From contig CACEBC010000015.1 in NCBI GenBank assembly GCA_902557735.1, positions 1 to 47,580 of the forward strand: DNA of 47,580 nucleotides, read 5' to 3'. Below, piece by piece: positions 1 to 9,452 of this stretch (position 1 is its first letter; every line of letters begins with the position of its first letter). Both the position numbers and the translations under genes were made by a program. Below the pieces are notes generated by a model. The model searched no databases. It was not told where the DNA came from and was given only the letters and a program-made list of their open reading frames with translations. The DNA comes from Porticoccaceae bacterium (lineage in GTDB: Bacteria > Pseudomonadota > Gammaproteobacteria > Pseudomonadales > Porticoccaceae).

Positions 1-1
1 C

Positions 2-2593
2 ATTCTCAACCCGAGGAGTTTACAGCATTACAGAATAACAATGGATGAGGTGTTGAGCCTTGTCGCAAGAAATAATTTGTTAGTTCCAGCCGGCGATTTG
101 GAATCCAGTGCTGGTCGTTTTAACATTGTCGTACCGGCACTCATTGAAACAGTAGAAGATATAAAACTATTGCCCATAAGAAGCAATGCAGAAGGCGTTG
201 TGATTCTCGGAGATATTGCGACAATTCGTCGTACTTTCAAGGACGCAAATAGTTTCAGTTCACTAAACGGGCAACAAACAATGTCTATATATGTGTCAAG
301 GCGCACTGGCACTAATTCAATTGAAATGGTCGAGGCCGTCAGAGAGCTAGTTGAGCTGGAAAGAAATGACTTCTCAAAAGAAATAACGATTGATTTTATC
401 TTTGATAATTCCTTTCATGCGAAATCTATGGTTGATGAATTATCAGGCAACATTTTAACTGCGATGAGCTTGGTCTTGATTTTGGTGGTAGCCACATTGG
501 GAGTTAAGGCCGGTTTTTTGGTAAGTTTAGGGATTCCATTCTGTGTGCTTGGATCGATAATTATAATTTCGATTCTCGGTTATACCTATAATTTTATGAT
601 CATGTTTGGACTTCTTTTATCACTTGGGATGCTCATTGATGGTGCTATTGTAATAGTAGAATTTGCAAATACTCAGGCTGCCGAGGGCGTCTCGCCAAAA
701 GAGGCCTTTCGCAGCGCTGTAGGTAGGATGGCGCTTCCAGTGACGGCATCCATAGGTACGACTTTGGCCGCTTTTTTGCCGTTATTATTCTGGCCTGGGG
801 TCGCAGGGCAGTTTATGTCTTATCTTCCGGCCACTGTTTTCGCCGTTCTTACTTGGTCACTCTTGTATGCGTTGGTTTTCGCTCCAACATTAGGGGCCGT
901 ATTGGCAAAACAGCGCACTCAGAAAAGCTTCATGGGTGTTCACGGATCTGAACAGTCGGCCGAGGCACTGTTTCGTCCAATGTTGAATGTATACCTTATT
1001 GTTCTCAGGCGAGTCTTGCAGAAACCGCTGCATGCAATATTAATTGCGATCGTCTTAATATGTTCAATAATAGTGGCTTATATAAAGTTTGGAGCTGGCG
1101 TGGTATTTTTTTCTAATATTGAAAACCAATTTGGTGTAATGACAGTTAGGGCGCAAGGGAATTTTTCGGTGGAACAAAAACGTGCCATGACTGCCTCAGT
1201 GGAGGAGCGCGTAAGGGAAGGCGGGATTAAAGAAATCCGACAATTATATTCATCGAGCCAAGACATGGGATTGCAGAGAGATTCAAGTCGCGACCAGATA
1301 AGTAATTTTTTTGTGGAGCTCGTGCCTACCTCCCAACGCGAGCTTACTAGCACAGAGGTTTTTGCCAAGGTCAGGCAAGTCACATCGGGTATGCCAGGTT
1401 TAATAGTTTCAGCACAGAACCTTGATACCGGCCCCCCTACAGGGAAGGATGTCCAGATACAGGTCTCGTCAACGAATCGACAGGCCCTCCATGACACAGC
1501 GATCATGATTAAGAACTGGATTAGTAAAAATGTCGAGGGTATTCGGGGGCTAGAGGATACTTTACCAATTCCCGGCGTGCAATGGGAAATGGATATTGAC
1601 CGCGCCAGAGCATCAATGCATGGTGTTAATGTTACAAACGTTGGGCATGCTGTTCAACTAGTGACTGACGGATTGATGATAGGAAAATTTCGCCCAGATG
1701 ATGTCGAAGAAGAGATTGAAATTCGTCTTCGCTTCCCAGAAGAGGAGCGTAAACTGTCGTCGCTAGAAGGTTTAGTAATTAATTCAAAGTTTGGGCCAGT
1801 CCCAATTAGTGAGTTTACCTATCGTGTTCCAAAACCTAAACTGGATATAGTCCAGCGCATCGATATGGAGGAGGCGGTTCTCGTCATGGGTTACACCGAA
1901 GATGGGTATCTTGCAGACGATCAGACTGGGCAAATAGAAGCCTGGCTGGAGACCGAAGAACTTCATCCTGACGTCCAAGTTAAAATTCGCGGCGCTAATG
2001 AGGAACAAGCCAAGTCTGCAGCTTTCCTCTCTACAGCATTTACAATGGCATTAGGTCTGATGATGATAATGATGGTAGCCCAATTCAACAGTTTTTATCA
2101 GGCATTCTTGATACTATTTGCTGTAGTAATTTCCACAGCTGGCGTGCTCCTGGGCCTCGTTGTTAGTCAGGCAGTATTCAGCACTGTCTTAACAGGCGTT
2201 GGGATAGTAGCTTTAGCTGGAATTGTGGTGAACAATAATATCGTCCTGATTGATACTTTTAATTTTATTTGCAAGAGAGAAACTAACGTAAATCCTCGAG
2301 AGGCAGTTTTCAGAGCAGCTAGATCGCGTTTTCGCCCAGTTCTGCTGACTACCATTACCACTATTGTTGGTCTGCTTCCATTGGCAAATGGGTGGAGTGT
2401 TGATATTGTCAATCGGTCTTGGGAGTATGGAGGTTCTGTGGCCTCTTGGTGGCAGCCTTTAGCGAGTGCGATAGTAGATGGTCTGACTCTGTCTTTCGTA
2501 ATGACTCTTTTGTTAACTCCGGCTATGTTGTTACTTCCAAGCATTATCAGAGAAAGATTACCTTTTTTATTTCGATTTTCTTCTTCGCGGTAG
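2..2593 (+). CDS. RND-family efflux transporter, inner-membrane permease (5' end missing)
   Basis: The reading frame is open to the left edge of the window, so the gene is truncated there. The first in-frame ATG, at base 41, lies inside the porter domain and is not the start. 863 residues are visible of the usual ~1030. The protein has the HAE1/AcrB layout: porter segment, first transmembrane bundle, second periplasmic loop, then a second bundle ending near PAMLLLPSI. The proton-relay motif of TM4 reads GMLIDGAIVIVE, so only the first Asp of the AcrB DD pair is kept. The TM10 motif reads GIVVNNNIVLID, with Asn where AcrB has Lys. Both variants occur in RND subfamilies distant from AcrB, so the pump is probably functional. 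It likely exports a small molecule with a periplasmic adaptor encoded upstream, outside the window. The substrate cannot be inferred. Confidence 0.9.
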   Translation: MLNPRSLQHYRITMDEVLSLVARNNLLVPAGDLESSAGRFNIVVPALIETVEDIKLLPIRSNAEGVVILGDIATIRRTFKDANSFSSLNGQQTMSIYVSRRTGTNSIEMVEAVRELVELERNDFSKEITIDFIFDNSFHAKSMVDELSGNILTAMSLVLILVVATLGVKAGFLVSLGIPFCVLGSIIIISILGYTYNFMIMFGLLLSLGMLIDGAIVIVEFANTQAAEGVSPKEAFRSAVGRMALPVTASIGTTLAAFLPLLFWPGVAGQFMSYLPATVFAVLTWSLLYALVFAPTLGAVLAKQRTQKSFMGVHGSEQSAEALFRPMLNVYLIVLRRVLQKPLHAILIAIVLICSIIVAYIKFGAGVVFFSNIENQFGVMTVRAQGNFSVEQKRAMTASVEERVREGGIKEIRQLYSSSQDMGLQRDSSRDQISNFFVELVPTSQRELTSTEVFAKVRQVTSGMPGLIVSAQNLDTGPPTGKDVQIQVSSTNRQALHDTAIMIKNWISKNVEGIRGLEDTLPIPGVQWEMDIDRARASMHGVNVTNVGHAVQLVTDGLMIGKFRPDDVEEEIEIRLRFPEEERKLSSLEGLVINSKFGPVPISEFTYRVPKPKLDIVQRIDMEEAVLVMGYTEDGYLADDQTGQIEAWLETEELHPDVQVKIRGANEEQAKSAAFLSTAFTMALGLMMIMMVAQFNSFYQAFLILFAVVISTAGVLLGLVVSQAVFSTVLTGVGIVALAGIVVNNNIVLIDTFNFICKRETNVNPREAVFRAARSRFRPVLLTTITTIVGLLPLANGWSVDIVNRSWEYGGSVASWWQPLASAIVDGLTLSFVMTLLLTPAMLLLPSIIRERLPFLFRFSSSR

Positions 2594-2678
2594 CTTAGAT
2601 GGTTATTCCTTCAATCACATTTCCATACAAAATCAATTTTGTTAGACTCCTCGTAGATTTTGGTTGGCAGAGGTGCTT

Positions 2679-2993
2679 TTGGTAGGCAATAAGAAAATCC
2701 TTCGACAGGATATTCTTCGAAAGACGGAGGAGTATATTGCTCGGGGTGGTCAAATAAAAAAGTTGCGATCGGGAGAGAGTGCCGAGAGAGCGGATGGACC
2801 CCGACGAAAAGCAGAATTTGTGGGTACTGATTCTTCCCAGCAGAGTGATCTGACAGAAGTTATTTTGGAAATAGATAAACGAAAGACAAACTTCAAAAAA
2901 CCGCCGCCAGTGTTCGGTAAATCTGCTCCTCGCAAAAAGATCATCTATGATGATTTTGGCGAGCCGCTTAGAGAAATTTGGGTTGAGAAATAG
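2679..2993 (+). CDS. Small basic hypothetical protein
   Basis: This is a 104-residue charged protein with no signal peptide or membrane segment. The start at TTG 2679 is chosen because AGAGG lies five bases upstream. An in-frame TTG at 2664 would add five residues but has no ribosome-binding site. The N-terminal third is predicted helical and contains EEYIARGGQIKKL. This faintly recalls the short RGG-I/V motif at the end of small RNA-polymerase-associated proteins such as SutA, but the resemblance is too weak for a name. The C-terminal half is Lys/Pro-rich and looks disordered. The gene follows the RND pump by about 85 bases and converges on lipA. Function unknown. Confidence 0.55.
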   Translation: MVGNKKILRQDILRKTEEYIARGGQIKKLRSGESAERADGPRRKAEFVGTDSSQQSDLTEVILEIDKRKTNFKKPPPVFGKSAPRKKIIYDDFGEPLREIWVEK

Positions 2994-3057
2994 CCGTGTT
3001 ATAGCCTTTCACCTTGAGGACCGCGATATTTCTGCACTACCCGAGAATAGGAGAGAT

Positions 3058-4038
3058 TCAAGTCGCCTGCGCTCCCCTTGCTTGCTCATCTGCATGATAA
3101 CTGGAGCGAACCAACGGGCCGCAGGCAGCCTGCGAGAAACCAATGTTAAATGCGTATTCTGAATATTCACAGAATTCCTCTGGGTGAACAAATCTATCTA
3201 CCGGTAGGTGATTCATCGAAGGCTGAAGATATTGCCCGATAGTGAGCATGGCTACATTGTGTTCGCGCAAATCATCCAATGTCTTAATGACCTCATCTCT
3301 AGTTTCACCGAGGCCCACCATCAGTCCAGATTTAGTAGGCACGTGAGGATTCCGCAATGCGAAGTCATTTATCAGATTCAGTGACCAATCGTAATTTGCT
3401 CCGGGCCGAACTTTTCGGTAGAGGCGTGGCACAGTTTCGATATTGTGATTAAACACATCTGGTGGGGTTTCGCTAAGAAATTTAAGCGCCGATTCTTTTC
3501 TGCCCCGAAAATCTGGCACCAGTATTTCTACTTTTAGATACGGATCAAGATTTTTCACTTCTTCGATGCACTTGGCGAAATGTTGGGCACCTCCATCACG
3601 GAGGTCGTCGCGATCAACAGAGGTTATCACAACATACTTTAGCCCCATATCAGAGATTGCTCTAGCTAGATTAATCGGTTCACACTCATCTAAAGGATTA
3701 GGTCGCCCATGGGCAACATCGCAAAACGGGCATCTCCTCGTGCAGATCTCACCCATGATCATGAAGGTGGCGGTGCCATTACTAAAACACTCGTTTAAAT
3801 TAGGGCAATTTGCTTCTTCACACACAGTTGACATTTTGTTTTTGCGTAATACTTCCTTAACTCTTTTGCGCTCTGGTGAAATTGATAGGCTTGTTCTCAA
3901 CCAAACAGGTTTTCGATCAAGGTTAGTTGTAGGGATTACTCTTACCGGGATATGTTCCACCTTATCAGCGCTGCGCAGTTTAATGCCTTGCTTGGGCCTT
4001 TTGGATTTTTTTGGTGGATTTACAAGTTCTTCATGCAT
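3058..4038 (-). CDS. lipA: Lipoyl synthase LipA
   Basis: This radical-SAM enzyme inserts two sulfurs into protein-bound octanoyl groups to make lipoate on the 2-oxoacid dehydrogenases and the glycine cleavage H protein. At 326 residues its length is typical. The auxiliary [4Fe-4S] cluster motif reads [12 protein letters not shown], the SAM-cluster motif reads CTRRCPFC, and the C-terminal RSSYHADEQ supplies the conserved RSSY serine that ligates the auxiliary cluster. All cluster ligands are present. The gene sits 27 bases downstream of lipB, as in most Gammaproteobacteria, and is the last gene of a long minus-strand run. No clear terminator is visible between it and the convergent small gene ending at 2993. 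Confidence 0.98.
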   Translation of the reverse strand: MHEELVNPPKKSKRPKQGIKLRSADKVEHIPVRVIPTTNLDRKPVWLRTSLSISPERKRVKEVLRKNKMSTVCEEANCPNLNECFSNGTATFMIMGEICTRRCPFCDVAHGRPNPLDECEPINLARAISDMGLKYVVITSVDRDDLRDGGAQHFAKCIEEVKNLDPYLKVEILVPDFRGRKESALKFLSETPPDVFNHNIETVPRLYRKVRPGANYDWSLNLINDFALRNPHVPTKSGLMVGLGETRDEVIKTLDDLREHNVAMLTIGQYLQPSMNHLPVDRFVHPEEFCEYSEYAFNIGFSQAACGPLVRSSYHADEQARGAQAT

Positions 4039-4065
4039 GATATCAATGCGCCGCCTAGAGGTGAG

Positions 4066-4728
4066 TCAGTCTGCCACAGAAAACGGACTGGTGACAGCAT
4101 TTTTATTCTCATAGCCAAATGTGTTGCATAATTGGGCCGTCAAAATTTTGCAAACATCATTGTTACTTATGTTTGAATCGACAAGGTCACTGAGTTGAGT
4201 CATTGTAATATCAAGCCCGCAAGGCTTCACGAGATTCCATGGAGATAAATCCATGTTTACATTTAAGCTGATCCCATGATAACTGCAGCCCTTCAAAACT
4301 CTCAGTCCCAGAGAGGCTATTTTGGCGTCTCCGACAAATACACCTGGCCTATTTTTGTGTCTGTTTGCAGCGACATTCCAATATGACAAAGAATTAATCA
4401 CAACATCCTCCAAACCATTCACTAGCTGGCGCACCCCCTGTTTTCTTCTTCTAAGATCGATTAATACATAAGCAATAATTTGTCCCGGCCCATGGTAAGT
4501 GATGTCACCAGCCCGGTCGCTCTGAATAATGGGGATGTCGGTTTTGGCAAGTATGTGCTGTTTGTTGCCAGAGCGACCTAGCGTAAAAACTGACGGGTGC
4601 TGAAGAACCCATATTTCGTCGCAGGTATGTGAGTGTCGGTATTTTGTAAATGCTTGCATCGCCTTGAGGGTGTCTGAGTAATTTATTTCCGTTAGTTGAC
4701 GGATGATTACCTTGCTTAATATGGACAC
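4066..4728 (-). CDS. lipB: Octanoyltransferase LipB
   Basis: This enzyme transfers octanoyl from acyl carrier protein to lipoyl domains, the step before LipA. It has 220 residues. It shows the family signature DITYHGPGQIIAYVLIDL and the segment GDAKIASLGLRVLKGCSYHG, which contains the conserved catalytic Lys. The cysteine in LVKPCGL is the acyl-thioester nucleophile of the family. It begins two bases after the stop of the upstream YbeD-family gene, so the two are probably translated from one message. Confidence 0.97.
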   Translation of the reverse strand: MSILSKVIIRQLTEINYSDTLKAMQAFTKYRHSHTCDEIWVLQHPSVFTLGRSGNKQHILAKTDIPIIQSDRAGDITYHGPGQIIAYVLIDLRRRKQGVRQLVNGLEDVVINSLSYWNVAANRHKNRPGVFVGDAKIASLGLRVLKGCSYHGISLNVNMDLSPWNLVKPCGLDITMTQLSDLVDSNISNNDVCKILTAQLCNTFGYENKNAVTSPFSVAD

Positions 4729-4730
4729 AC

Positions 4731-4997
4731 TTATAGAACCATGCGAACTAGAGGATTAGCTCTTAGATCATCATAAATGGCTTTAATATGAGATGCATTC
4801 GTTGCTTGAAAAGTTACTGTGATGGATTGCCAACGTCCTTTACTGCTTTGGCGCACAGTGGTGAGTTGATCATCAAAATTTGGGGAATGTTTTGCCATAA
4901 CTAAACCTATTTGTTTCCGAAGGTCGGGATTACTTTCACCCAATATTTTAATGGGATAGGAACATGGGAATTCAAGTTGGGGAGCACTTTCACGCAT
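4731..4997 (-). CDS. YbeD/DUF493 family protein
   Basis: This 88-residue protein matches the DUF493 (E. coli YbeD) family. It has a start of the form LEFPCSYPIKILGE, a central VMAKHSP segment, and the end IKAIYDDLRANPLVRMVL. The family has a small ACT-like fold and no firmly established biochemical role. It is nearly always encoded between dacA and lipB in Gammaproteobacteria, which is its position here, so the identification rests on both sequence and context. Confidence 0.93.
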   Translation of the reverse strand: MRESAPQLEFPCSYPIKILGESNPDLRKQIGLVMAKHSPNFDDQLTTVRQSSKGRWQSITVTFQATNASHIKAIYDDLRANPLVRMVL

Positions 4998-5057
4998 TTT
5001 TTTCCAAGAAGTAATTAAGTTAACTTGCTTTGCAATCTAGTTTTAAAATTATGGGCG

Positions 5058-6233
5058 CTATGACATCAAGTCGGTAAAAAACAGGACAATCCAATCATAA
5101 AATTGAGAGAAAAGACCAGATTCTAGTATCTCTTTTTCAGCAACTAACGGAACATCTATGAGAATGTTTTCTGCAAGTGATACCTGCAGCCGCCCCAACT
5201 CCTCGCCAGCATTGATCGGCGCTTCCAGTTTTTGGTCAACGATAATATTGGCGACTAAATTTTTTTCAGATCGGCGTGGAAGAGTTAGGACAATATCTTC
5301 AGCGATGGTTAAATTAAGGAAATCATCAACACCAAACCAGACTTTTGCATTGTCTTTGAGAATATCTCCTTGGGAATAAATCTTTTTCGTATCAAAATGT
5401 CTGAAGCCAAAAGACAAGAGTTTTTGAGTCTGCCTAGCTCTGGATTCGGCACTGGATGAACCCAAAAGTACGGAAATTAATCGCATGTCTTTTCGTCGCG
5501 CTGATGCGACCAAGCAATAACCGGCCGCTTTGGTGTAACCTGTTTTGAGCCCATCTACACTGCTATCTCTCCACAGGAGGCGGTTACGGTTTGGCTGGTT
5601 AATATCATTATGCTGGAAATATTTTTCCGAGTATAACGCATAATAATCTGGGTCGATTTCGATGATTGCTTTCGCTAGCTTGGCTTGATCACGAGCTGAC
5701 GACACCATGCCCTCAGCGGGCAAACCAGTGGAATTATAATAAAAAGTTTTGTTCATCCCGAGCTCAACTGCATAGTCATTCATTAAATTACTGAATTCGT
5801 CCTCACTTCCACTGATATGCTCGGCTAGAGCAATAGCAGCATCGTTGCCCGACTGAATGATAATGCCACGCATCAAGTCGATGACTGGTACAGTTGTTCT
5901 TGGGCTGAGAAACATGGTTGACCCGTCGGTTTTCGCGCCGCCTTTTTCCCAAGCGTTATCACTCACAAACACCTCCTCATAATCGCTCAGGGTGCCTTGT
6001 TTAATTTGTTTAACTGCAATGTAAGTGGTCATCATTTTTGCCAAACTGGCCGGCGGTAAGGGTTCGTCTGCATTATTTTCGGCGATCACAAAACCAGTGG
6101 TCGCATCAATTAGTATCCAAGCCGTTCCGTCCAAATCAGGAGCTATTGGCACTGGATTTTGTGCTGCTGTGTTTGTGCTCAAGATGACTAAAAGGAGCAA
6201 GAAAGTTTGGCGGACAAGACTTTTTCTATGCAT
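5058..6233 (-). CDS. dacA: D-alanyl-D-alanine carboxypeptidase, PBP5/6 type
   Basis: This penicillin-binding protein trims the terminal D-Ala of peptidoglycan pentapeptides in the periplasm. The 391-residue product starts with a Sec signal peptide ending near NTAAQ. It carries the three serine-peptidase motifs: SLAK (SxxK), SGN (SxN) and KTG in DGLKTGYTKAAG. A PBP5-like C-terminal beta domain follows, then an amphipathic tail (LFSQFYDWIVLFFTDLMS) that anchors such enzymes to the outer face of the inner membrane. It is separated by 78 bases from rlpA upstream, the widest gap in this run, and may have its own promoter there. Confidence 0.96.
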   Translation of the reverse strand: MHRKSLVRQTFLLLLVILSTNTAAQNPVPIAPDLDGTAWILIDATTGFVIAENNADEPLPPASLAKMMTTYIAVKQIKQGTLSDYEEVFVSDNAWEKGGAKTDGSTMFLSPRTTVPVIDLMRGIIIQSGNDAAIALAEHISGSEDEFSNLMNDYAVELGMNKTFYYNSTGLPAEGMVSSARDQAKLAKAIIEIDPDYYALYSEKYFQHNDINQPNRNRLLWRDSSVDGLKTGYTKAAGYCLVASARRKDMRLISVLLGSSSAESRARQTQKLLSFGFRHFDTKKIYSQGDILKDNAKVWFGVDDFLNLTIAEDIVLTLPRRSEKNLVANIIVDQKLEAPINAGEELGRLQVSLAENILIDVPLVAEKEILESGLFSQFYDWIVLFFTDLMS

Positions 6234-6311
6234 CTGGTTCTCTTTGCTTAAATCGATTTTTCATTTACATCTTATCACAACTAGCACTCTGATAAGTGAG
6301 TGTATCGAATG

Positions 6312-7160
6312 TCAGGGCCAAAGGATAAAAGACGCTATGCCGAACTTTTCATCAATCCTTTTTTGCAGCATTTGGAGACGATTACTATTTCTGATAGGAC
6401 CAATCTTAACTTTGAATAAAGTTTTGTGTTGGAGGACTTCAATGGATAGTGAGGTGAGAGGTTGGATTTTCTCCCGCAGAAGTTCGGCGCCCGTTCGTTC
6501 CAAAAAAGCACCTACCTGAAGAAACACGCCTCCCAGGGGTAGTATGGGACGATCGGGAACTTTCCTTTGATTCTCTGAAAAGTTTTGATCACGTAAATCA
6601 AACTCCACTAACTCAGGGTTGGGTTCGGCGGTTAAACTCTGAACTTCGACTTGGGTGGTACCCTGGTCGGCAAAGCCCAGTTTTAAAGCAGCCACATAAG
6701 ATACATCGATGATTCTGTCGCTATGGAAAGGGCCGCGATCGTTAATCCTGATTACAATAGACCGGTTATTCTCAAGATTGGTTACTCGCACATATGAGGG
6801 GATTGGGAGTGTCTTGTGTGCGCCCGTCATGGCATACATGTCATAGATCTCTCCATTTGAAGTAAAATTACCGTGGAATTTTGTCCCATACCACGACGCG
6901 ATTCCAATCTGTTGATATTTCTCAGCGGAGGGGAGTAAGTGATATGTCTTGCCAAAGACAGTATATGGACTTTTATTTCCAGCTTTGGTTATGGGTTCCG
7001 TCTTTGGAATTGCATCCGGTATCGAGCTCGCATCCAGTTTCCGTCCAGGGCCATCCTGCTCCTCATTTACTTGATTGACTTGGCTGCAGCCCTGAATTAA
7101 GACAGCTAAAAATAACAATACAATAAATTCAGCAGTTACTTTTGATTGCACAGTATTCAT
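6312..7160 (-). CDS. rlpA: RlpA septal-ring lytic transglycosylase, lipoprotein
   Basis: RlpA cleaves denuded (stem-peptide-free) glycan strands at the division septum. The chosen ATG gives an N-terminus with lipobox LIQGC, Cys25 being the lipidation site. A GTG at 7175 would add five residues, and neither start has a strong ribosome-binding site. The double-psi beta-barrel domain follows, with IGIASWYGTKFHGNFTSNGE and the catalytic-region RINDRGPFHSDRIIDVSY. A C-terminal SPOR domain (VFLQVGAFLERTGAELLREK to FIL) binds denuded peptidoglycan. The start overlaps the 3' end of mltB by about 30 bases, and the product probably works together with MltB. Confidence 0.95.
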   Translation of the reverse strand: MNTVQSKVTAEFIVLLFLAVLIQGCSQVNQVNEEQDGPGRKLDASSIPDAIPKTEPITKAGNKSPYTVFGKTYHLLPSAEKYQQIGIASWYGTKFHGNFTSNGEIYDMYAMTGAHKTLPIPSYVRVTNLENNRSIVIRINDRGPFHSDRIIDVSYVAALKLGFADQGTTQVEVQSLTAEPNPELVEFDLRDQNFSENQRKVPDRPILPLGGVFLQVGAFLERTGAELLREKIQPLTSLSIEVLQHKTLFKVKIGPIRNSNRLQMLQKRIDEKFGIASFILWP

Positions 7161-8310
7161 TCTGGATGAGTTCACTCAATTGATAGACAGCCATTGCATA
7201 TTTAATGCGGGGATTATAGCGACTGATAACATAGAAGTTATTAAACCCCATCCAATATTCATCCCGATTGCCGGCATCCAATCTTATTGGGAGTGCTTTT
7301 ATATTATTGGAGATCTGTTCTCGGGGACTGAATCCGGCCTCCTTCAATTCAGCGAGTGTTTTTGTTGGACGAATCAGTTTATTAATTTTAACATCGGTGG
7401 AGATTCTCAGGTCTTGCCCGATAAATAGCTCATTAGGATTTTTCAGGTCGTTAACTTCTTGCAAATATGCGTATTCAGTATTAAAACTTCGGGCGATTGA
7501 ATAAAGTGTGTCCCCTTTTTTGACTCTGTAAAGCTCTTGCTTGACGCTGCTAATTGTGTCTCCTTGTAGCCTTTCCCGTGAGGCTCGCATTGCAATTGGC
7601 TGTTGTGAAGCCCACCCATGTTTAGCAAGGTAGTTTGCCACACTGCCAATGATGTCATCAGGATTGTTCCATATATCTGTAAATCCGTCTTGATCGAAAT
7701 CGACGGCATAATTGCGGTAACTGCTGGGCATGAATTGACCCCACCCCATGGCACCAGCATATGAGCCCATCAAGGACAAGGGATCCATATTTTGAGCGCG
7801 CGCAATAAGCATCAGATTCTCTAATTCCTTTGTGAAAAATAGCCGTCGTTTTTCCCTTGGTTCGATTTTGGTATAAAAATCAAAAGCCAACGTGCTTAAA
7901 GCATCTATGACCCTGTAGCTCCCCACATTTCGACCGTAATTCGTTTCAACACCGATAATGCTGACCAGAATGGCGGGGTCTACACCCAAAGTTTGCTGCG
8001 CCCTGTTCAATACCATATTGTGTTCGTTCCAAAAATCTACCCCCCATGCTATTCGCTGATCCGATATAAAGTGCCTTCTGTACTCGTGCCATGGTTTTAC
8101 TTTTTCTGCCGGCCGCGACATAGCGGCGACAATCGAATCTATTTTTCTTGTCTCGGAGAGCCATTCGGTTAACTGGATTGAAGAAAATTGATGAGCCTTG
8201 ACCATAAATTCGATAAATTTTACGGCGTCAGAGTGCTCAGAGTAATCTCCTCGGGCCACTGAGCTTGAAACCCAGAACGAAATTAATAACCAACGTATAA
8301 ACTTCTTCAA
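7129..8310 (-). CDS. mltB: MltB-family lytic transglycosylase with an inserted LysM domain
   Basis: This 393-residue periplasmic glycan-cleaving enzyme starts with a signal peptide (cleavage near SSVARG). The SLT_2 catalytic fold is clear. The catalytic Glu lies in IIGVETNYGRNVGSYRV, followed by GAMGWGQFMPSSYRNYAVDF, and the C-terminal fold element reads NNFYVISRYNPRIKYAMAV. A complete LysM motif (YRVKKGDTLYSIARSF to LFIGQDLRI) lies between the KHGW segment and that last element, so it interrupts the catalytic domain rather than being appended to it. LysM binds GlcNAc-containing glycans. The start overlaps the rodA stop by four bases. No lipobox is evident, so the enzyme is likely soluble like SltB-type members rather than a lipoprotein. 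Confidence 0.94.
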   Translation of the reverse strand: MKKFIRWLLISFWVSSSVARGDYSEHSDAVKFIEFMVKAHQFSSIQLTEWLSETRKIDSIVAAMSRPAEKVKPWHEYRRHFISDQRIAWGVDFWNEHNMVLNRAQQTLGVDPAILVSIIGVETNYGRNVGSYRVIDALSTLAFDFYTKIEPREKRRLFFTKELENLMLIARAQNMDPLSLMGSYAGAMGWGQFMPSSYRNYAVDFDQDGFTDIWNNPDDIIGSVANYLAKHGWASQQPIAMRASRERLQGDTISSVKQELYRVKKGDTLYSIARSFNTEYAYLQEVNDLKNPNELFIGQDLRISTDVKINKLIRPTKTLAELKEAGFSPREQISNNIKALPIRLDAGNRDEYWMGFNNFYVISRYNPRIKYAMAVYQLSELIQNEYCAIKSNC

Positions 8311-9446
8311 TTTTTTCTCCTAGTTACTTCAGAATCCTTAGAGATCGACATAAGAATACCAAAACCAGCAAATAAGGTCACAATGGCGGTACCCCCATAA
8401 CTAACAAAAGGCAAAGGGGCTCCAACAACTGGCAGAACACCTGATACCATCGCGAGATTGACTAATACAAAAACAAAGACAGTGAATCCTATACTTGCAG
8501 CCAAAAGTCTTCCAAACATTGATTCGGAGTTCATGCTTATAGAGATACAACGGCCAACAAGAATCAAGAAGAGACACAGCAGAGTTATAACACCTACCAA
8601 ACCAAACTCCTCCGCTAAGACTGCAATTATAAAGTCTGTATGACTTTCAGGCAGGAAGTTTAATTGGGACTGTGTTCCATGCGTCCATCCCTTACCATGC
8701 CATCCGCCTGATCCGATTGCTGTGGTAGATTGAATGATATTCCAGCCTGACCCTAATTTGTCCGCCTCGGGATTAAACATGGTCAGAACGCGTTGCTTTT
8801 GATAGTCTCGCATCACAAATAGCCAAAAACTTGGTATAGCGGCCGTTGCAAGTATCAATCCACTGATGATATAAAACCGCCCGATTCCCGATAGAAAAAG
8901 TACAATCAAGCCGGATACCGATATTAGGAGCGCTGTGCCGAGGTCAGGTTGATTGATAACTAAAAATACGGGAAGCAGTATCAATGTTAGTGACACAAAA
9001 ATAGTTTTAAAATTTGGAGGAATGGCACTCCTTGAGATATAAGATGAAATCATTAAAGGCAATATCACTTTCATTAGTTCTGAGGGTTGTAGTCGAATAA
9101 AACCTAGATCGAGCCACCTCTTTGCGCCGTTTGCTTCAACACCAAAGCTTAGAACCAAACCGAGTAATAGTATTCCAATAGCATATAAAACAGGCGCCCA
9201 TCTTTCCCACACTCGAGGGGGTACCTGCGCCATTGCGCACATCAAGCAGAAACCAATGACCATGAACGATGCCTGACGTTTTACAAAAAATGAGTCTTGC
9301 CCAGTCGCGCTGAAGATAATCAGAACGCCCACAGAGCACAGTGAAATCAAAATCGATATCAACCCATAATCAAGGGCTAATATTTTTCTGGTATCAGAGC
9401 TCACACCCAGAGATTGTATGCGGCGGACAAAGTCACCTTCTTGCAT
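8307..9446 (-). CDS. rodA: RodA, SEDS-family peptidoglycan polymerase
   Basis: RodA polymerises lipid II into glycan strands for lateral wall growth with its partner PBP2. The 379-residue protein has about ten hydrophobic segments. The signature loop is GKGWTHGTQSQLNFLPESHT followed by DFI, whose Asp is the catalytic residue of SEDS proteins. The C-terminal motif VVGAPLPFVSYGGTA is the SEDS hallmark. It lies six bases downstream of mrdA, the usual rod-complex pairing, and overlaps mltB by four bases, so synthesis and cleavage enzymes are translationally linked. The pair implies a rod-shaped cell. Confidence 0.97.
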   Translation of the reverse strand: MQEGDFVRRIQSLGVSSDTRKILALDYGLISILISLCSVGVLIIFSATGQDSFFVKRQASFMVIGFCLMCAMAQVPPRVWERWAPVLYAIGILLLGLVLSFGVEANGAKRWLDLGFIRLQPSELMKVILPLMISSYISRSAIPPNFKTIFVSLTLILLPVFLVINQPDLGTALLISVSGLIVLFLSGIGRFYIISGLILATAAIPSFWLFVMRDYQKQRVLTMFNPEADKLGSGWNIIQSTTAIGSGGWHGKGWTHGTQSQLNFLPESHTDFIIAVLAEEFGLVGVITLLCLFLILVGRCISISMNSESMFGRLLAASIGFTVFVFVLVNLAMVSGVLPVVGAPLPFVSYGGTAIVTLFAGFGILMSISKDSEVTRRKN

Positions 9447-9452
9447 GAATAA

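Noticed and set aside
41-43. ATG as the start of the RND pump
   Set aside because: The frame is open upstream to the window edge, and the residues before it match the porter domain, so the gene is truncated rather than starting here.
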